Positions 43,354 to 53,185 of a DNA stretch of 64,000 nt are shown here, one piece after another; the stretch's first letter is position 1; every line of letters starts with the position of its first letter. The notes beneath the pieces were generated by a model that saw only the letters and a list, made by a program, of their open reading frames with translations, made no database searches and was not told where the DNA came from. The stretch is from Cohnella sp. GbtcB17 (lineage in GTDB: Bacteria; Bacillota; Bacilli; Paenibacillales; Paenibacillaceae), in NCBI RefSeq assembly GCF_019091135.1, contig NZ_JAGXJW010000034.1, positions 1 to 64,000 on the forward strand, in the 5' to 3' direction. The position numbers and the translations under genes were made by a program.

Positions 43354-44112
43354 CTACTGCAACGCTGACAATTGCTCCGCCAGCCGCAGCACTTCCGTCC
43401 GGGCGTCCGGCTTTTTGGCTTCCCAGCGAGGCAGCGGCATCGTGAAGCTGACGGCCGCCACGGGAACGCCGCTTGGGTCTTTGACGGCGGACGCGATGCA
43501 CGCGATCCCGTTCACGACCTCTTCCTCGTCCACGGCATACCCGAGTTCGCGAACTTGCGCGAGCTGCACGATCAACGCCTCCACGTTCGAGACGGTTTTT
43601 TCGGTAAACCGTTCGAACGCGGCGTCCGCGAACAACGCGCGCACCCGATCGTCCGGCATTTGCGACAGGAGCGCTTTTCCCATTGCCGTCGCATAAGCGG
43701 GAATGCGCATGCCCGGCTCGGAGACGAGCCGTACGGGCGCCGGCGCTTCTTTTTTCGCGAGGTACAGAATATGGGTTCCTTCCAAGCGGGCAAGCTGCGC
43801 CGTCTCGCCGACCCGCTCGGCCGCGCTCGCCGCCAGGCGCTGGAACTGCGCGACGAGATCGATGCCGGAAAAATAAGCGCGGCCCAGCGTGGCGAATACG
43901 GGGCCGAGCGCATACGTTTCGCCTTTTTCCCGCGTTACCCAAAGCAGCGTCTCCATCGTTTGCAGAAGCGAGAACATCGTGCTTTTGTTGATGCCCGTCT
44001 CGGACACCAGGTCCATCATCCGCAGCCGGGAAGGGCGGGCCGCGATGCAATGAAGCACCTCATGCGCTCTTTCCAAGGCCGGCACCCAATATTTGCGCTC
44101 CGAACGTTCCAT
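43354..44112 (-). CDS. IclR-family transcriptional regulator
   Basis: A 252-residue regulator. The N-terminal winged helix (RAHEVLHCIAARPSRLRMMD, then NKSTMFSLLQTMETLLWV) is followed by the IclR effector domain (LARLEGTHILYLAKKEAPAP, PAYATAMGKALLSQMPDD, GIACIASAVKDPSGVPVAAV). Members bind small organic acids. It lies upstream of, and on the same strand as, the SDR-FAH pair, and a perfect palindrome sits just ahead of its start, so autoregulation and control of the pair are likely. GGTGAG precedes the ATG. Confidence 0.93.
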   Translation of the reverse strand: MERSERKYWVPALERAHEVLHCIAARPSRLRMMDLVSETGINKSTMFSLLQTMETLLWVTREKGETYALGPVFATLGRAYFSGIDLVAQFQRLAASAAERVGETAQLARLEGTHILYLAKKEAPAPVRLVSEPGMRIPAYATAMGKALLSQMPDDRVRALFADAAFERFTEKTVSNVEALIVQLAQVRELGYAVDEEEVVNGIACIASAVKDPSGVPVAAVSFTMPLPRWEAKKPDARTEVLRLAEQLSALQ

Positions 44113-44130
44113 TTTCTCACCAGGTTTCTC

Positions 44131-44149
44131 TAATAAACTTGGTTTATTA
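44131..44149. promoter_or_regulatory. Palindromic operator before the IclR gene
   Basis: TAATAAAC and GTTTATTA flank a TTG centre, 19 bases upstream of the IclR start codon. The same arrangement recurs before the SDR-FAH operon. Confidence 0.65.
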
Positions 44150-44225
44150 TATCACAAGCGCCTTTTTCCCATAACGCCTCCGTTATTTGATAGAATAGGA
44201 GAGTTCACTTCTAAGGAGGTACACC

Positions 44226-44495
44226 ATGCCAGAGGTAAAAAAGCCGGGAAAAAAATATAAAGCCAAGCGTCCGACGCGCGACGAATTCGAGCTAGAGGAA
44301 TTGGGAGAGCGTCTCGTGGAGGCGATGCAGGAAGAAAGCACGGTCGTGCTGACGATCTGGGACGAGCCGGAGCCGGTGCGGGGCCGGATCGTGAAGCTGG
44401 ACGCGCGCACGAGATTGGTCCATGTCCAAACGCTCGAGAAGCTCGCCAAGCTGCCTTTCCTTGATATCATGCGCATCGATCACCCCAGAGATTAA
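44226..44495 (+). CDS. YolD-like family protein
   Basis: An 89-residue protein of the YolD-like group: EELGERLVEAMQEESTVVLT, followed by the beta-rich VRGRIVKLDARTRLVHVQTL and FLDIMRID. In Bacillus, YolD relatives are often found beside Y-family DNA polymerase genes (UvrX) and are damage-inducible; no such partner is here. An ideal AAGGAGGT lies before the ATG. It is transcribed opposite to both neighbours. Confidence 0.85.
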   Translation: MPEVKKPGKKYKAKRPTRDEFELEELGERLVEAMQEESTVVLTIWDEPEPVRGRIVKLDARTRLVHVQTLEKLAKLPFLDIMRIDHPRD

Positions 44496-44525
44496 TCGCA
44501 TGCCAGCCGTAGGACTATTCCCCGT

Positions 44526-45524
44526 TTAATTTATAAGCGTCCAATCGAGCAGCACGCCCATGGCCGAGCTGCGGTTATTCGCGAGCAGGCCGTACGCTTC
44601 CGGCGCATCCATCGGCGAATAACGGTGCGTAATGAGCGAACCGATATCCATGCGACCCTGGAGCAAGTATTGAAGAAACAGTCCGGACATGGCGGGATGG
44701 TTCCAATCCCTGTAATCTTTGACGGCATGAATGCCAAGGATCGAGATACAATCCGATACGACGTTCGGTCCGAGCGTTTGCTGCGAGGGCACCGAGGTAT
44801 CGCCGAGCAGTACGACGCGGCCGAAGGGCTTGACGAGCAAGGTAGCCTGGGCAAGGACGGAAGGATGACCGGTGACGTCGAATACGACGTCGAGCATTTT
44901 GCCTCCCGTCGCCGCGCGGATCGCTTCTCTTGCCGCTTCTGCGTTCATGGGCAGCGGGATAATGCCCGGCTTTTTCGGCAGCAGGTCAAGCCGGCTCTCG
45001 GCCGGATCGATGGCGTAGATTTCGCGGGCGCCTGACAAATAAGCGTACTGGGCGGCCAAATGGCCCAGAAGCCCGAGCCCTATGATGCCGACCGTCTCGC
45101 CCAGCTTCAGCTCCGCGCGCCGGACGCCGAGCTGCGTCGTTTTGGCCAAGCTCAGCCAGAGTCCCTGTTCGTCGCTGATTGCCTGCGGCAGGACATAGAC
45201 GTCGCTAGCTTCGATCTTGAAGTACTGCGCATGCGGATGCCCCGCATTGACGCGGTCTCCCGCGCGGATGTCCGTCACGTCCGGGCCGACCTCCAGTACC
45301 TCGGCTGTCGTCATATAGCCGGGCCGAAACGGGTACTGCACCCAATCCGACCAATTGGTTCCCGCGTCGAAGACGCCTCTTAAGCATTGCAGCTCCGTGC
45401 CAGTGCTGATGAGCGATGCCGTCGACCGGCACAAAATTTCCGTTCGCCCAAGCGCCGGGTCGAGCGGTTCTTTGCGTATCTCGACCTGCTGCGCCTGAGG
45501 GAAAACGACGTTCCAAGATTCCAT
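44526..45524 (-). CDS. Medium-chain (zinc-type) dehydrogenase
   Basis: A 332-residue MDR-superfamily oxidoreductase. A GroES-like N-terminal domain (RSTASLISTGTELQCLRGVF, GYMTTAEVLEVGPDV, GDRVNAGHPHAQYFK) is followed by a Rossmann domain with GIIGLGLLGHLAAQYAYLSG. The structural Cys4 zinc loop of alcohol dehydrogenases appears to be missing, as in the bacteriochlorophyllide/threonine-dehydrogenase-like subgroup. It probably oxidises a sugar or polyol. GAGGAGG precedes the ATG. It is 98 bases downstream of the AraC gene on the same strand. Confidence 0.88.
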   Translation of the reverse strand: MESWNVVFPQAQQVEIRKEPLDPALGRTEILCRSTASLISTGTELQCLRGVFDAGTNWSDWVQYPFRPGYMTTAEVLEVGPDVTDIRAGDRVNAGHPHAQYFKIEASDVYVLPQAISDEQGLWLSLAKTTQLGVRRAELKLGETVGIIGLGLLGHLAAQYAYLSGAREIYAIDPAESRLDLLPKKPGIIPLPMNAEAAREAIRAATGGKMLDVVFDVTGHPSVLAQATLLVKPFGRVVLLGDTSVPSQQTLGPNVVSDCISILGIHAVKDYRDWNHPAMSGLFLQYLLQGRMDIGSLITHRYSPMDAPEAYGLLANNRSSAMGVLLDWTLIN

Positions 45525-45622
45525 TTACAACCTCCTCAACCGGGCTGACCCGCTTTCATCAAACCCATTGTAGAGGGAACGGCCTGCTTATCCCAGCGCC
45601 TTATTTTAGGATTAGTTAACAC

Positions 45623-46462
45623 TTATACAGGTCTGATTTCAAACAAGCGCCTGTACTGGATCGGCGAGATGCCCGCGTATTTTTTGAACAGCCGGGTAAA
45701 GCTCTGCGCATCCTCAAAGCCCAGATCGGCGCCGATGTCGGCGACGGTGCGATCGCCCGTTTCAAGCAGGGCTTTGGCTTTGGCAATCTTCAGCTCCCGG
45801 TGGAGCAGAATAGGGGACTTGCCAAATATTTTCTTGAACTGATTGCTGACGTAAGTCGGGTTCATATGCATGTCCTTGGCCAGATCGGCGAGCGTAAAGT
45901 GAGCTTCCGGCCGAGCCGCAAGCTTGAGCAGCAGGGACAGAAAGCCCGCAGGCGGCAGCTCCGGATTCGCGTCGTTCGCTTGGCCGACGGCGTTGTCCAG
46001 CAGCACGTACAACAGCTCGAGCGCCTTCGCCTTTTGCAGGATCACCTTGGGCAGATGTCCGTCCTCCGGGTTCCGGCATCGGATCAGCTCGTCGAACGCG
46101 TCCTCGAACCGGCGATGATCGCGCAGCGGATAGATGAACGGAATTCTTAAAAACGGAAGTACGTCGACCGTGTTCTGAATCCGGTACGTAAAATGCCACC
46201 AGAGGAACTCGGTTTCCTCGTCGTTGTCTTTGTACTGATCGTGTTCAAGCAGCGGGGGAATAAAGATGACGGTGCCCGGAGCGATGTCGTACACGCGGTC
46301 CCCGACCCGGAGCTTGGCCGATCCGCTGCGGACATAAGTCATCATATAAAAATCGTGAATGACGCGGTTGCGGTAGTTGATCGCGCGCAGACGGTGATTG
46401 TCGAACGTCAGCACCTTCAATTCGGCAGCTGCAAGCAGGGAAAGAAGCGGATGATCCTTCAT
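45623..46462 (-). CDS. AraC-family transcriptional regulator with cupin sensor
   Basis: A 279-residue regulator. The N-terminal cupin-like sugar-sensing domain (GSAKLRVGDRVYDIAPGTVI) is followed by a double helix-turn-helix (FTLADLAKDMHMNPTYVSNQ and TVADIGADLGFEDAQSFTRL, ending FKKYAGISPIQYRR). ATG 46462 is chosen because GCGAGG precedes it; the upstream extension lacks a signal and overlaps the previous gene. It probably controls the adjoining dehydrogenase and carbohydrate genes. Confidence 0.92.
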   Translation of the reverse strand: MKDHPLLSLLAAAELKVLTFDNHRLRAINYRNRVIHDFYMMTYVRSGSAKLRVGDRVYDIAPGTVIFIPPLLEHDQYKDNDEETEFLWWHFTYRIQNTVDVLPFLRIPFIYPLRDHRRFEDAFDELIRCRNPEDGHLPKVILQKAKALELLYVLLDNAVGQANDANPELPPAGFLSLLLKLAARPEAHFTLADLAKDMHMNPTYVSNQFKKIFGKSPILLHRELKIAKAKALLETGDRTVADIGADLGFEDAQSFTRLFKKYAGISPIQYRRLFEIRPV

Positions 46463-46526
46463 CGTGGAACCTCGCTCGGTACTGGAATGTGGTCTAGCTC
46501 GCCTTATTGAGTTGACCCTGGCGGTA

Positions 46527-48077
46527 TCAGCCGGACTCGGCATGACGGGCCCGGTATTCGCTCGGGCTCATGCCCGCCGTGGCCGCAAATACGCGGCTGA
46601 AATAGTTTTGGTCGGCATAGCCGACCATTTCGGCGATTTCCTTGTTGCGCATGGACGGGAAATGGACCATCAGCTCCTGGGCTTTGCGCATGCGCATGGC
46701 GGTGACGTATTCCACGAACGACTTGCCGCTGTTTTCCCGGAACAAGCCGCAGAGCAGCGTTTTGGAAATGTGGAACTTGTTCATCAGCTGCGTCAGCGAC
46801 AGCGGCTGCCCGATATGGGCGGCGATGTACAGCTCGATCTTGGCAAATAAGCGAACCAGATCCCCGCTGTTCAACTCGTCGAGTTCCCATTCGAAGCTGC
46901 GGGCCAGCATGGCGATCAGGCCGTCCGCCAGCTCCCCGAACGACCGGGCCATCTGCAGCAGCTCCTCGATCCGGGCGTCCCAATTCCGCAGCTTGAACCC
47001 TTTCGTCTCGCGCTCGTCGTTTTCGAGAATGCCGACGATCTCCTTGATCTGAAGCCGCACGATGATCATCGGACTGCCGTCAGCCTCCCACAGCTGCACC
47101 GTATGGCGGATCAGATTGGCGATTCCGGCATGGTCGCCGCGAACGAGCAGCCGTTCGAGCTGCTTCTTTTCGACCTTGGTGAACTGCGGTGCGAGCGGAC
47201 GCTCCGGCGCGGAGGCGTCGAGCCATTGTGGCTTGCCGATGACGGTCCGTTCGGTCAGCACGCTGCGCAGCGCTGGCACGAGCTGTCCCAATCGGCGGAT
47301 ATCGCCGACCGGTTCGCTGCAGCCTACCGAAGGCGCGACTCCGTTTCTCGAGAAATGCAAGGAGACGGCTCGGCGAAAACGGTCCAGCTTCGTCCGTTCG
47401 TCTTCGCGCATGCCGGCCACGAGCAGCTGGGAGCGGCCGTCGTCGAGCGGAATGCTCCATAACCGATCGTCCTCGCTCAGCTCCGCCGCCAGCAACGCCC
47501 GCAGCCGTTCCTCCTCCTCGTCGTCGTCCGGCACCAGCACGGGATGCTCCTGAATGATGGCCATATTTTGCACCAGAAAAGCGCGGTACAGCGGAAAGGC
47601 GAACAACGGGCGGACGGCGGCGTCTGCGTCCTCAGAAGCATGAGGCGATCCGAGCAGCGCGAGCAGGGCTGCCCGCTGCACCCGATACGACTTGTTGCGC
47701 GTGCGCAGCAGCAGCTTCTCGATCAGGCTGCGCAGCGAATGCAGATCGACCGGCTTCAGCAAATAGTCGACGACATTGAAGCGGATCGCCTCCCGCACAT
47801 AATCGAACGAAGGATAGGCGCTGACGACGACGACGGGCAGCTCCGCATCGAATTCGCGGATCGCCCGGGCCAGATCGATGCCGCTCAGCGCCGTCATCTG
47901 AATGTCGGTGAAGACGACGTCCGGCTTCCGCTCGGCGATGCGCCGCAGCGCTTCTCGTCCGTCGTAACATTCCGCCGTGACGTTAAGCGCCACCCGCAGC
48001 TCCTTGCCCAGCTCCTCGATTCTGCGTTTGAATTGTTCGATGAAGAACGGCTCGTCGTCCACGATCATGATGTTCAT
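46527..48077 (-). CDS. YesN-type response regulator (receiver plus AraC domain)
   Basis: A 516-residue protein. The receiver domain (MNIMIVDDEPFF; phospho-Asp in PDVVFTDIQM; Lys in VVDYLLKPVD) is followed by a long helical middle region and a C-terminal AraC-type DNA-binding domain (SLTQLMNKFHISKTLLCGLF, then GYADQNYFSRVFAATAGMSP). The ATG follows GGTGATGGAG. It lies 11 bases after the kinase gene, as in other YesM/YesN pairs, which typically control divergent sugar ABC importers like the one at 50045. Confidence 0.93.
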   Translation of the reverse strand: MNIMIVDDEPFFIEQFKRRIEELGKELRVALNVTAECYDGREALRRIAERKPDVVFTDIQMTALSGIDLARAIREFDAELPVVVVSAYPSFDYVREAIRFNVVDYLLKPVDLHSLRSLIEKLLLRTRNKSYRVQRAALLALLGSPHASEDADAAVRPLFAFPLYRAFLVQNMAIIQEHPVLVPDDDEEEERLRALLAAELSEDDRLWSIPLDDGRSQLLVAGMREDERTKLDRFRRAVSLHFSRNGVAPSVGCSEPVGDIRRLGQLVPALRSVLTERTVIGKPQWLDASAPERPLAPQFTKVEKKQLERLLVRGDHAGIANLIRHTVQLWEADGSPMIIVRLQIKEIVGILENDERETKGFKLRNWDARIEELLQMARSFGELADGLIAMLARSFEWELDELNSGDLVRLFAKIELYIAAHIGQPLSLTQLMNKFHISKTLLCGLFRENSGKSFVEYVTAMRMRKAQELMVHFPSMRNKEIAEMVGYADQNYFSRVFAATAGMSPSEYRARHAESG

Positions 48078-48088
48078 GCTCCATCACC

Positions 48089-49870
48089 CTATCCGTTAAA
48101 TGTGCCGCGCAGCATAATTTCCGCCCCGCCGCCCGGCCGATTGCCGATCGCATACCGGAACTGATGCCGGAACTGCAGCTTCATCCGCACGATCGTGCTG
48201 ACCATGCCCATGCCGCCCAGGTCGAGGCGGATCTGCTCGAAGTCCGCGTCCAGCCTCGCCAGCGACGACTCGATCTTGCCGTTGACGGCAGCCAGTCCGT
48301 CGTCCGTGAAGCCGGCGCCGTTGTCGAGCACTCGGAGCTCCCACCATTCGCCCTCCAGCCGGCCGACAACCGAGATGCGCAGCGGGCGGGCGTTGCCGCC
48401 GAACCCGTGCTTGATGGCATTTTCCACAAGCGGCTGAAGGATGAGCTTCGGAACGAAAATAAACAGCATGTCGGGATCGAGATCGAATTCGTATTCCAGC
48501 AGGTGCATGTAGCGCGTCTTCATCAGTTCCAGATATTGCGCGGTGAAGGCGGCTTCCTTGTCTAGCGTCGTAGTCGGGGAATCCATCGAGATGGAATATC
48601 GCATAAATTCAGACAAATTGCGGCTCAGCATGTTGACCTGCTCGAGCTGGCCGCTCTCGGCCGAGGCTTGAATGATGCCCAGCATATTGAACAGGAAATG
48701 CGGATTGATCTGCGCCTGCAGGGTGTCGAACTGGGATTGCAGCTGAAGCGTGCGGAAGCGGACGATTTTTTCCAGCGAATGCTGCAGCCGGTCGTTCATG
48801 TTGCGAAACGAAAAGTTGATTTTCTGGATTTCGTTCATTCTGAATTTGTTGTCGATTTTCGGCTGCGCGTCCTGCAGGTCGATCGAATCGATCGCGTTCT
48901 TCAGCTTCACCAGCGGCTGGGTGAGCACGCGGGACAAGTAATAAAAGACGGCGACCGAAAAGAGGATAAGGACGACGACCGTGGCGACCGCCACATTGCG
49001 GAACAGGTCGAGCTCCGCGAATACGACCGTGCGCGGCACCGTCAGTACGACCGACAGGCCGGACTTCGGCGCCGTCTGTCTGAAGGCGTATTCATTTTGC
49101 CCTGCGGCGCCCACAGCGGCGGCGGCCCCGCCTTCCGATACCTCGCCGTCCGTTGCCTCGCCGTTCCGGTTGTCCGCTAGCGTGTAGATGACGCGGTCGC
49201 CCGCCGTTACGAGCAGCCGGGAACCCGGCATCGCCGCGAGCTGTTCCAGCGGGATGAGCTTGGCGACTTCAATCTGCATCTCGATAACGCCGATTTTGTT
49301 TTGCTTCGGATTGAGCAGGCGGCTGAACACGAAGACGGGCACGTCGTCGGGATTGGCGGCATAGTCCTTGTCCCGGTAACGGAGCAGCGTCTCGCCGCTC
49401 GATCGGCGCACAGCGTCAAGCTCGGCGGGATCGTCCGGCGGCCGGTTGGCCAGCTGGCGAACGGAAGGGCGGAGATAAACCGCGTTCTGGGCGGTGACGA
49501 TGCTGATCCGGTGAATATCGTTGTAGATCGCCGAGATGAGGCCGAGAAAATCGTCCACCGCCTTGCCCGATTCGTACGTATCGTACGATTCGCCGTCGGC
49601 GGCCAGCAGCTCCAAATATTGAATGACCGTCCGTCCGTTGATTCCGGTGCTGAGATAAGCCTGCTTGCTGATGCTGTTGAACTCGCCCCAGCTCGTATCC
49701 AGCTTGCCGCTGATCGTCGCCATCGTCTGGTCGATATTGTTCAGCGCGTTTTTCTCGATGCCTTTTTTCAGATAGAGATAGGCGGGAACGCTTGCCATAA
49801 TCGTAATCGCAACGAATACCAAGGAATAGACCAAGAAGACTTTTGCCTGCAGAGAATTCCTCAATCTCAA
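48089..49870 (-). CDS. YesM-type sensor histidine kinase
   Basis: A 593-residue membrane kinase. Membrane helices at about 10-30 and 297-318 enclose an extracellular sensor domain, and a HAMP segment follows. The kinase region has the LytS/YesM-type phospho-acceptor motif QINPHFLFNMLGIIQ and an ATPase domain with PLVENAIKHGFGG (N box) and VLDNGAGFTDDGL (G1 box). Such kinases sense sugars or their binding proteins outside the cell. The gene diverges from the solute-binding protein gene at 50045. Confidence 0.93.
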   Translation of the reverse strand: MRLRNSLQAKVFLVYSLVFVAITIMASVPAYLYLKKGIEKNALNNIDQTMATISGKLDTSWGEFNSISKQAYLSTGINGRTVIQYLELLAADGESYDTYESGKAVDDFLGLISAIYNDIHRISIVTAQNAVYLRPSVRQLANRPPDDPAELDAVRRSSGETLLRYRDKDYAANPDDVPVFVFSRLLNPKQNKIGVIEMQIEVAKLIPLEQLAAMPGSRLLVTAGDRVIYTLADNRNGEATDGEVSEGGAAAAVGAAGQNEYAFRQTAPKSGLSVVLTVPRTVVFAELDLFRNVAVATVVVLILFSVAVFYYLSRVLTQPLVKLKNAIDSIDLQDAQPKIDNKFRMNEIQKINFSFRNMNDRLQHSLEKIVRFRTLQLQSQFDTLQAQINPHFLFNMLGIIQASAESGQLEQVNMLSRNLSEFMRYSISMDSPTTTLDKEAAFTAQYLELMKTRYMHLLEYEFDLDPDMLFIFVPKLILQPLVENAIKHGFGGNARPLRISVVGRLEGEWWELRVLDNGAGFTDDGLAAVNGKIESSLARLDADFEQIRLDLGGMGMVSTIVRMKLQFRHQFRYAIGNRPGGGAEIMLRGTFNG

Positions 49871-50044
49871 TGCCGATCACCGCCTTGCCCACAGTATAGC
49901 ACAAACGAATCCGCTCTCCGGATGTCTGTCCAAAAATCCAGACCGTCCGAACGATCTTCCATATCGGATGGCTTTTGCCGTTTGCTATCATAAGGGGGCA
50001 ACGAGCTGGCGGCACACATTACGAATATCGGAGGCGTTCGAAGC

Positions 50045-51385
50045 ATGCGACATTCCAGACTTAAATCGACGGCGGCCATTTTGGCGTTCGTCATCCTGAT
50101 GGGCATCCTGGCGGCCTGCGGAAACGGCAATAAAGCGGATGAAAATGCCGGCGACACCGGTTCGCAGGCATCCAATGCCGGCGCGTCAGCCAGCCCTGCG
50201 TCTGCCAAGAAGCCGGTCGAGCTGGTGCTCTCCACCTTCAACAGCTGGGGCGAATCGGTCGGCCTGAAGAACGCGCTGGCCGCCTACGAGAAGGCGACGG
50301 GCAACAAGGTCAGACTCGACGTCTACCCGGACGATCAATTCATCAACATCCTGAAGACCAAGATGTCGACGGACGACGCCCCCGATCTGTTCCAGGCCAA
50401 CGTGGGCGACGGCTACATTCCTTTTACCTTCCTGGAACCGCTTTCCGGTCCGTGGGCGGACAAGATGATCGACAGCGTCAAGCAGTTCGCCGCCAAGGAC
50501 GGTCAGGTGTACGAAGCGTACGCCACGCCGCTCGGCTATTTCGGCGCCATTTACAACAAAAAGGTATTCGAGAAAGCCGGCGTCAAGGTGCCGATGATGA
50601 ATTACGCGGAACTGACGGCGGGCCTGGAGAAAATCAAGCAGACCGGCGCCACGCCGCTGTTCATTCCCGGCAAGGAAGGCTGGACGTACCAGATGCTTCA
50701 AGCCGTCGGCGGTGTCTATACGTTCCCCGACGAAGATGTGGAGAAGATCGTCAAAAACGAGGAGAAGCCGAACGACGTCAAGGAACTGGTTGAATTCGCC
50801 AACCGGATGCTGGCGCTCAAGCCGTATATTAACGACAATCATATGACCGTGCAGATTCCCGACGGCTACCAGGGGCTGCTGGACGGCAAATACGGCATGA
50901 TGGTGCTGGGCGACTGGCTGTACGCCGATCTCGCCAAGACCGATCCCGAGAAGGTCAAGGATCTCGGCATGATGCCGATCACGCTCGGCGACGATTATAT
51001 CAGCGGCGTCGTCAACCTGTCGGGCCGCGCCTTCGGCGTGCCGAGCAACAGCAAGCATAAGGAAGAGGCCAAAGAGCTGATCAACTTCCTCATGGAGCCG
51101 GACAACTTCAAGATCATGGTCGCTCCCGACCAGGGCGCGAGCCCGTACGAAGGCTATGCGACCGATCAAAATCCGTTCCAGCAGGAAATGCAGCAGCTGA
51201 CGACCGCAAACCAGATTCCGATCACGCTGGACGTGTTCCGCCAGCATTTCCCGACCTTCAATTTCTCGGACAGCGGCAAGCCGTTCCGCGACATCTTCGC
51301 CGACAAGCCGATCGACAAGGCGTTCGACGACTGGTACAAGGATTACGCCCAGTTGAACCGCACGATCAAGACGCCGGGCTGGTAA
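50045..51385 (+). CDS. Sugar ABC transporter solute-binding lipoprotein
   Basis: A 446-residue lipoprotein with lipobox LAAC (Cys25) and the family 1 extracellular-solute-binding fold: VRLDVYPDDQFINILKTKMS, DAPDLFQANVGDGY, GKYGMMVLGDWLYADLAK and FGVPSNSKHKEEAKELINFL. The binding protein captures oligosaccharide outside the membrane for the two permeases encoded next. GGAGGCG precedes the ATG. No ATPase gene is linked, so a shared MsmX-type ATPase is expected elsewhere. Confidence 0.94.
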   Translation: MRHSRLKSTAAILAFVILMGILAACGNGNKADENAGDTGSQASNAGASASPASAKKPVELVLSTFNSWGESVGLKNALAAYEKATGNKVRLDVYPDDQFINILKTKMSTDDAPDLFQANVGDGYIPFTFLEPLSGPWADKMIDSVKQFAAKDGQVYEAYATPLGYFGAIYNKKVFEKAGVKVPMMNYAELTAGLEKIKQTGATPLFIPGKEGWTYQMLQAVGGVYTFPDEDVEKIVKNEEKPNDVKELVEFANRMLALKPYINDNHMTVQIPDGYQGLLDGKYGMMVLGDWLYADLAKTDPEKVKDLGMMPITLGDDYISGVVNLSGRAFGVPSNSKHKEEAKELINFLMEPDNFKIMVAPDQGASPYEGYATDQNPFQQEMQQLTTANQIPITLDVFRQHFPTFNFSDSGKPFRDIFADKPIDKAFDDWYKDYAQLNRTIKTPGW

Positions 51386-51472
51386 CGGCCGGAGCGCCTC
51401 TACAAAATTTGCGATTGCGCGGGCGCGCGCGAACGGCGCGCGCCTTCGCCGATTACGGAAGGCGGTAAGGCC

Positions 51473-52357
51473 ATGCTTTCAAAAGGCGTATCGAAGCAGT
51501 ATACGATATTGTTCGTCCTGCCGGCGTTTCTCTTGTTCAGCCTCTTTTTCATCATCCCCAACCTGTCCGGGTTCGCGATGGCGTTCACCGACTGGTCCTC
51601 TTACTACCCGCTGAAGCCGGCCTTTAACGGCTGGACCAACTTCGTCGATCTGTTCCAGTCGTCGATCTTCTCCATTTCGATCAAAAATACGCTGATCTTC
51701 ACCATACTGACCACCAGCGTCAAGATCGTCGTCGGCTTCCTGCTGGCCATCATTCTCAACAATCAGATCAAGCTCAAGCATCTGTACCGGACGATTATTT
51801 TCTCGCCGATCGTATTCAACCCGCTGGTCATCGCCTTCGTGTTCAGCGCGCTGTACCAGCCGGAGTTCGGGCCGATCAACGTCTTTCTGCGCAGCGTCGG
51901 TCTCGGCTTCCTCGCCCAGGAGTGGCTAACGGATCTGCGCTTTGCCATGCTGTCGATCTGCGCCATGGACGTCTGGGCCAGCATCGGCATTACGGTCGTC
52001 ATTTTCCTGACGGGGCTGCAATCGGTGCCGCAAGAATATTACGAGGCTGCAACCGTCGACGGGGCGGGCAGCTTTCGAAGGTTTTTCAACATCACGCTGC
52101 CCTTGACGATGCCCGCCATCACCATCAATTTCATTCTGTGCCTGATCGGCGGCGCCAAAGTGTTCGGCCAGGTATTCGGGCTGACGAACGGGGGACCCAA
52201 CGACGCGACGCAGGTGTACGGCACCTTCATCTTCAAATCGTTCTCGACGGGCTTGTACGGCTATTCCGCTGCGGCCGGACTGCTGTTCACGGTCGTCATC
52301 AGCCTCGTCAGCTTCATCACGCTTGGTTTGTTCCGCAAGCTGGAGGTTGAATACTAA
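51473..52357 (+). CDS. Sugar ABC transporter permease 1
   Basis: A 294-residue CUT1-family permease of the UgpA/LplB type with six membrane segments. The EAA loop is YYEAATVDGAGSFRRFFNIT, followed by LPLTMPAITINF. It forms the channel with the next gene product. The ATG follows GGAAGGCGG. Its last base is shared with the start of the next gene (ATGA-like overlap at 52357), showing translational coupling. Confidence 0.94.
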   Translation: MLSKGVSKQYTILFVLPAFLLFSLFFIIPNLSGFAMAFTDWSSYYPLKPAFNGWTNFVDLFQSSIFSISIKNTLIFTILTTSVKIVVGFLLAIILNNQIKLKHLYRTIIFSPIVFNPLVIAFVFSALYQPEFGPINVFLRSVGLGFLAQEWLTDLRFAMLSICAMDVWASIGITVVIFLTGLQSVPQEYYEAATVDGAGSFRRFFNITLPLTMPAITINFILCLIGGAKVFGQVFGLTNGGPNDATQVYGTFIFKSFSTGLYGYSAAAGLLFTVVISLVSFITLGLFRKLEVEY

Positions 52358-53184
52358 TGCAGATTTCGAGACTCGCAAAACTGTGGAAGCTTATCGCGGA
52401 GCTGATCATGCTGGGCGTCGTGGCGGTCTATCTGCTGCCCGTCTGGATCGTCGTCGTCAACTCGCTGAAGGATACGATCCACGCCAACCGGCTCGGCTAC
52501 AACTGGCCGAAGCAGCTGCATTTCGACAATTATGCGAAGGTGTTCGAGAAGTCCAACGCGCTGTCCGGCATCTACAACGGGCTGTTCATCGGCATCACGG
52601 TCGTGCTCATCGGCGGGCTGTTATCGGCCGCGGCCGCCTATTACATCGCGAGAAAAGGAACGCGGTTCGCCCGGTTCGCCAGCGTCTACTTTTTGTCCGG
52701 CATCATTATTCCGACCGCGATCATCCCGACCTATTTCGCCATGCTCATTCTCGATCTCAACAATACGTATCTCGGTCTGATCGCCATTTTTACGACCTAT
52801 GCCCTGCCCCTGAGCGTCTTTCTGTATATCGGTTTTCTGAAAACCATTCCGAGAGAAATCGACGAGGCGGCTATTATAGACGGCAGCAAGCCTTACCAGA
52901 TGTTTTTCTCGATCATTTTGCCGCTGCTGGCTCCGGTGTCCGTGACGGTCGTCGTCCTTAACTTCATCGGCGTCTGGAACGATGTCTCGACGTACCTGTA
53001 CTTTTCGGGAGGAGACAAGTGGCCCCTGCCGATGACCGTCTTCATTTTCTTCGGCAAATACAAGCAGCAGTGGGACCTGCTGTTCGCGGACATTCTGATC
53101 GCCACGCTGCCGAGCCTGATCTTCTTCGTCTTTGGCCAGCGGTACATGGTGTCCGGCCTGACGGCCGGCTCGGTGAAGGCGTAG
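52357..53184 (+). CDS. Sugar ABC transporter permease 2
   Basis: A 275-residue CUT1-family permease of the UgpE/MalG type with six membrane segments and the EAA loop IDEAAIIDGSKPYQMFFSII, then LPLLAPVSVTVV. The N-terminal periplasmic loop (SLKDTIHANRLGYNWPKQLH) is typical of the family. It starts in the stop codon of permease 1 and ends one base before the next gene, so the operon is tight. Confidence 0.94.
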   Translation: MQISRLAKLWKLIAELIMLGVVAVYLLPVWIVVVNSLKDTIHANRLGYNWPKQLHFDNYAKVFEKSNALSGIYNGLFIGITVVLIGGLLSAAAAYYIARKGTRFARFASVYFLSGIIIPTAIIPTYFAMLILDLNNTYLGLIAIFTTYALPLSVFLYIGFLKTIPREIDEAAIIDGSKPYQMFFSIILPLLAPVSVTVVVLNFIGVWNDVSTYLYFSGGDKWPLPMTVFIFFGKYKQQWDLLFADILIATLPSLIFFVFGQRYMVSGLTAGSVKA

Positions 53185-53185
53185 C

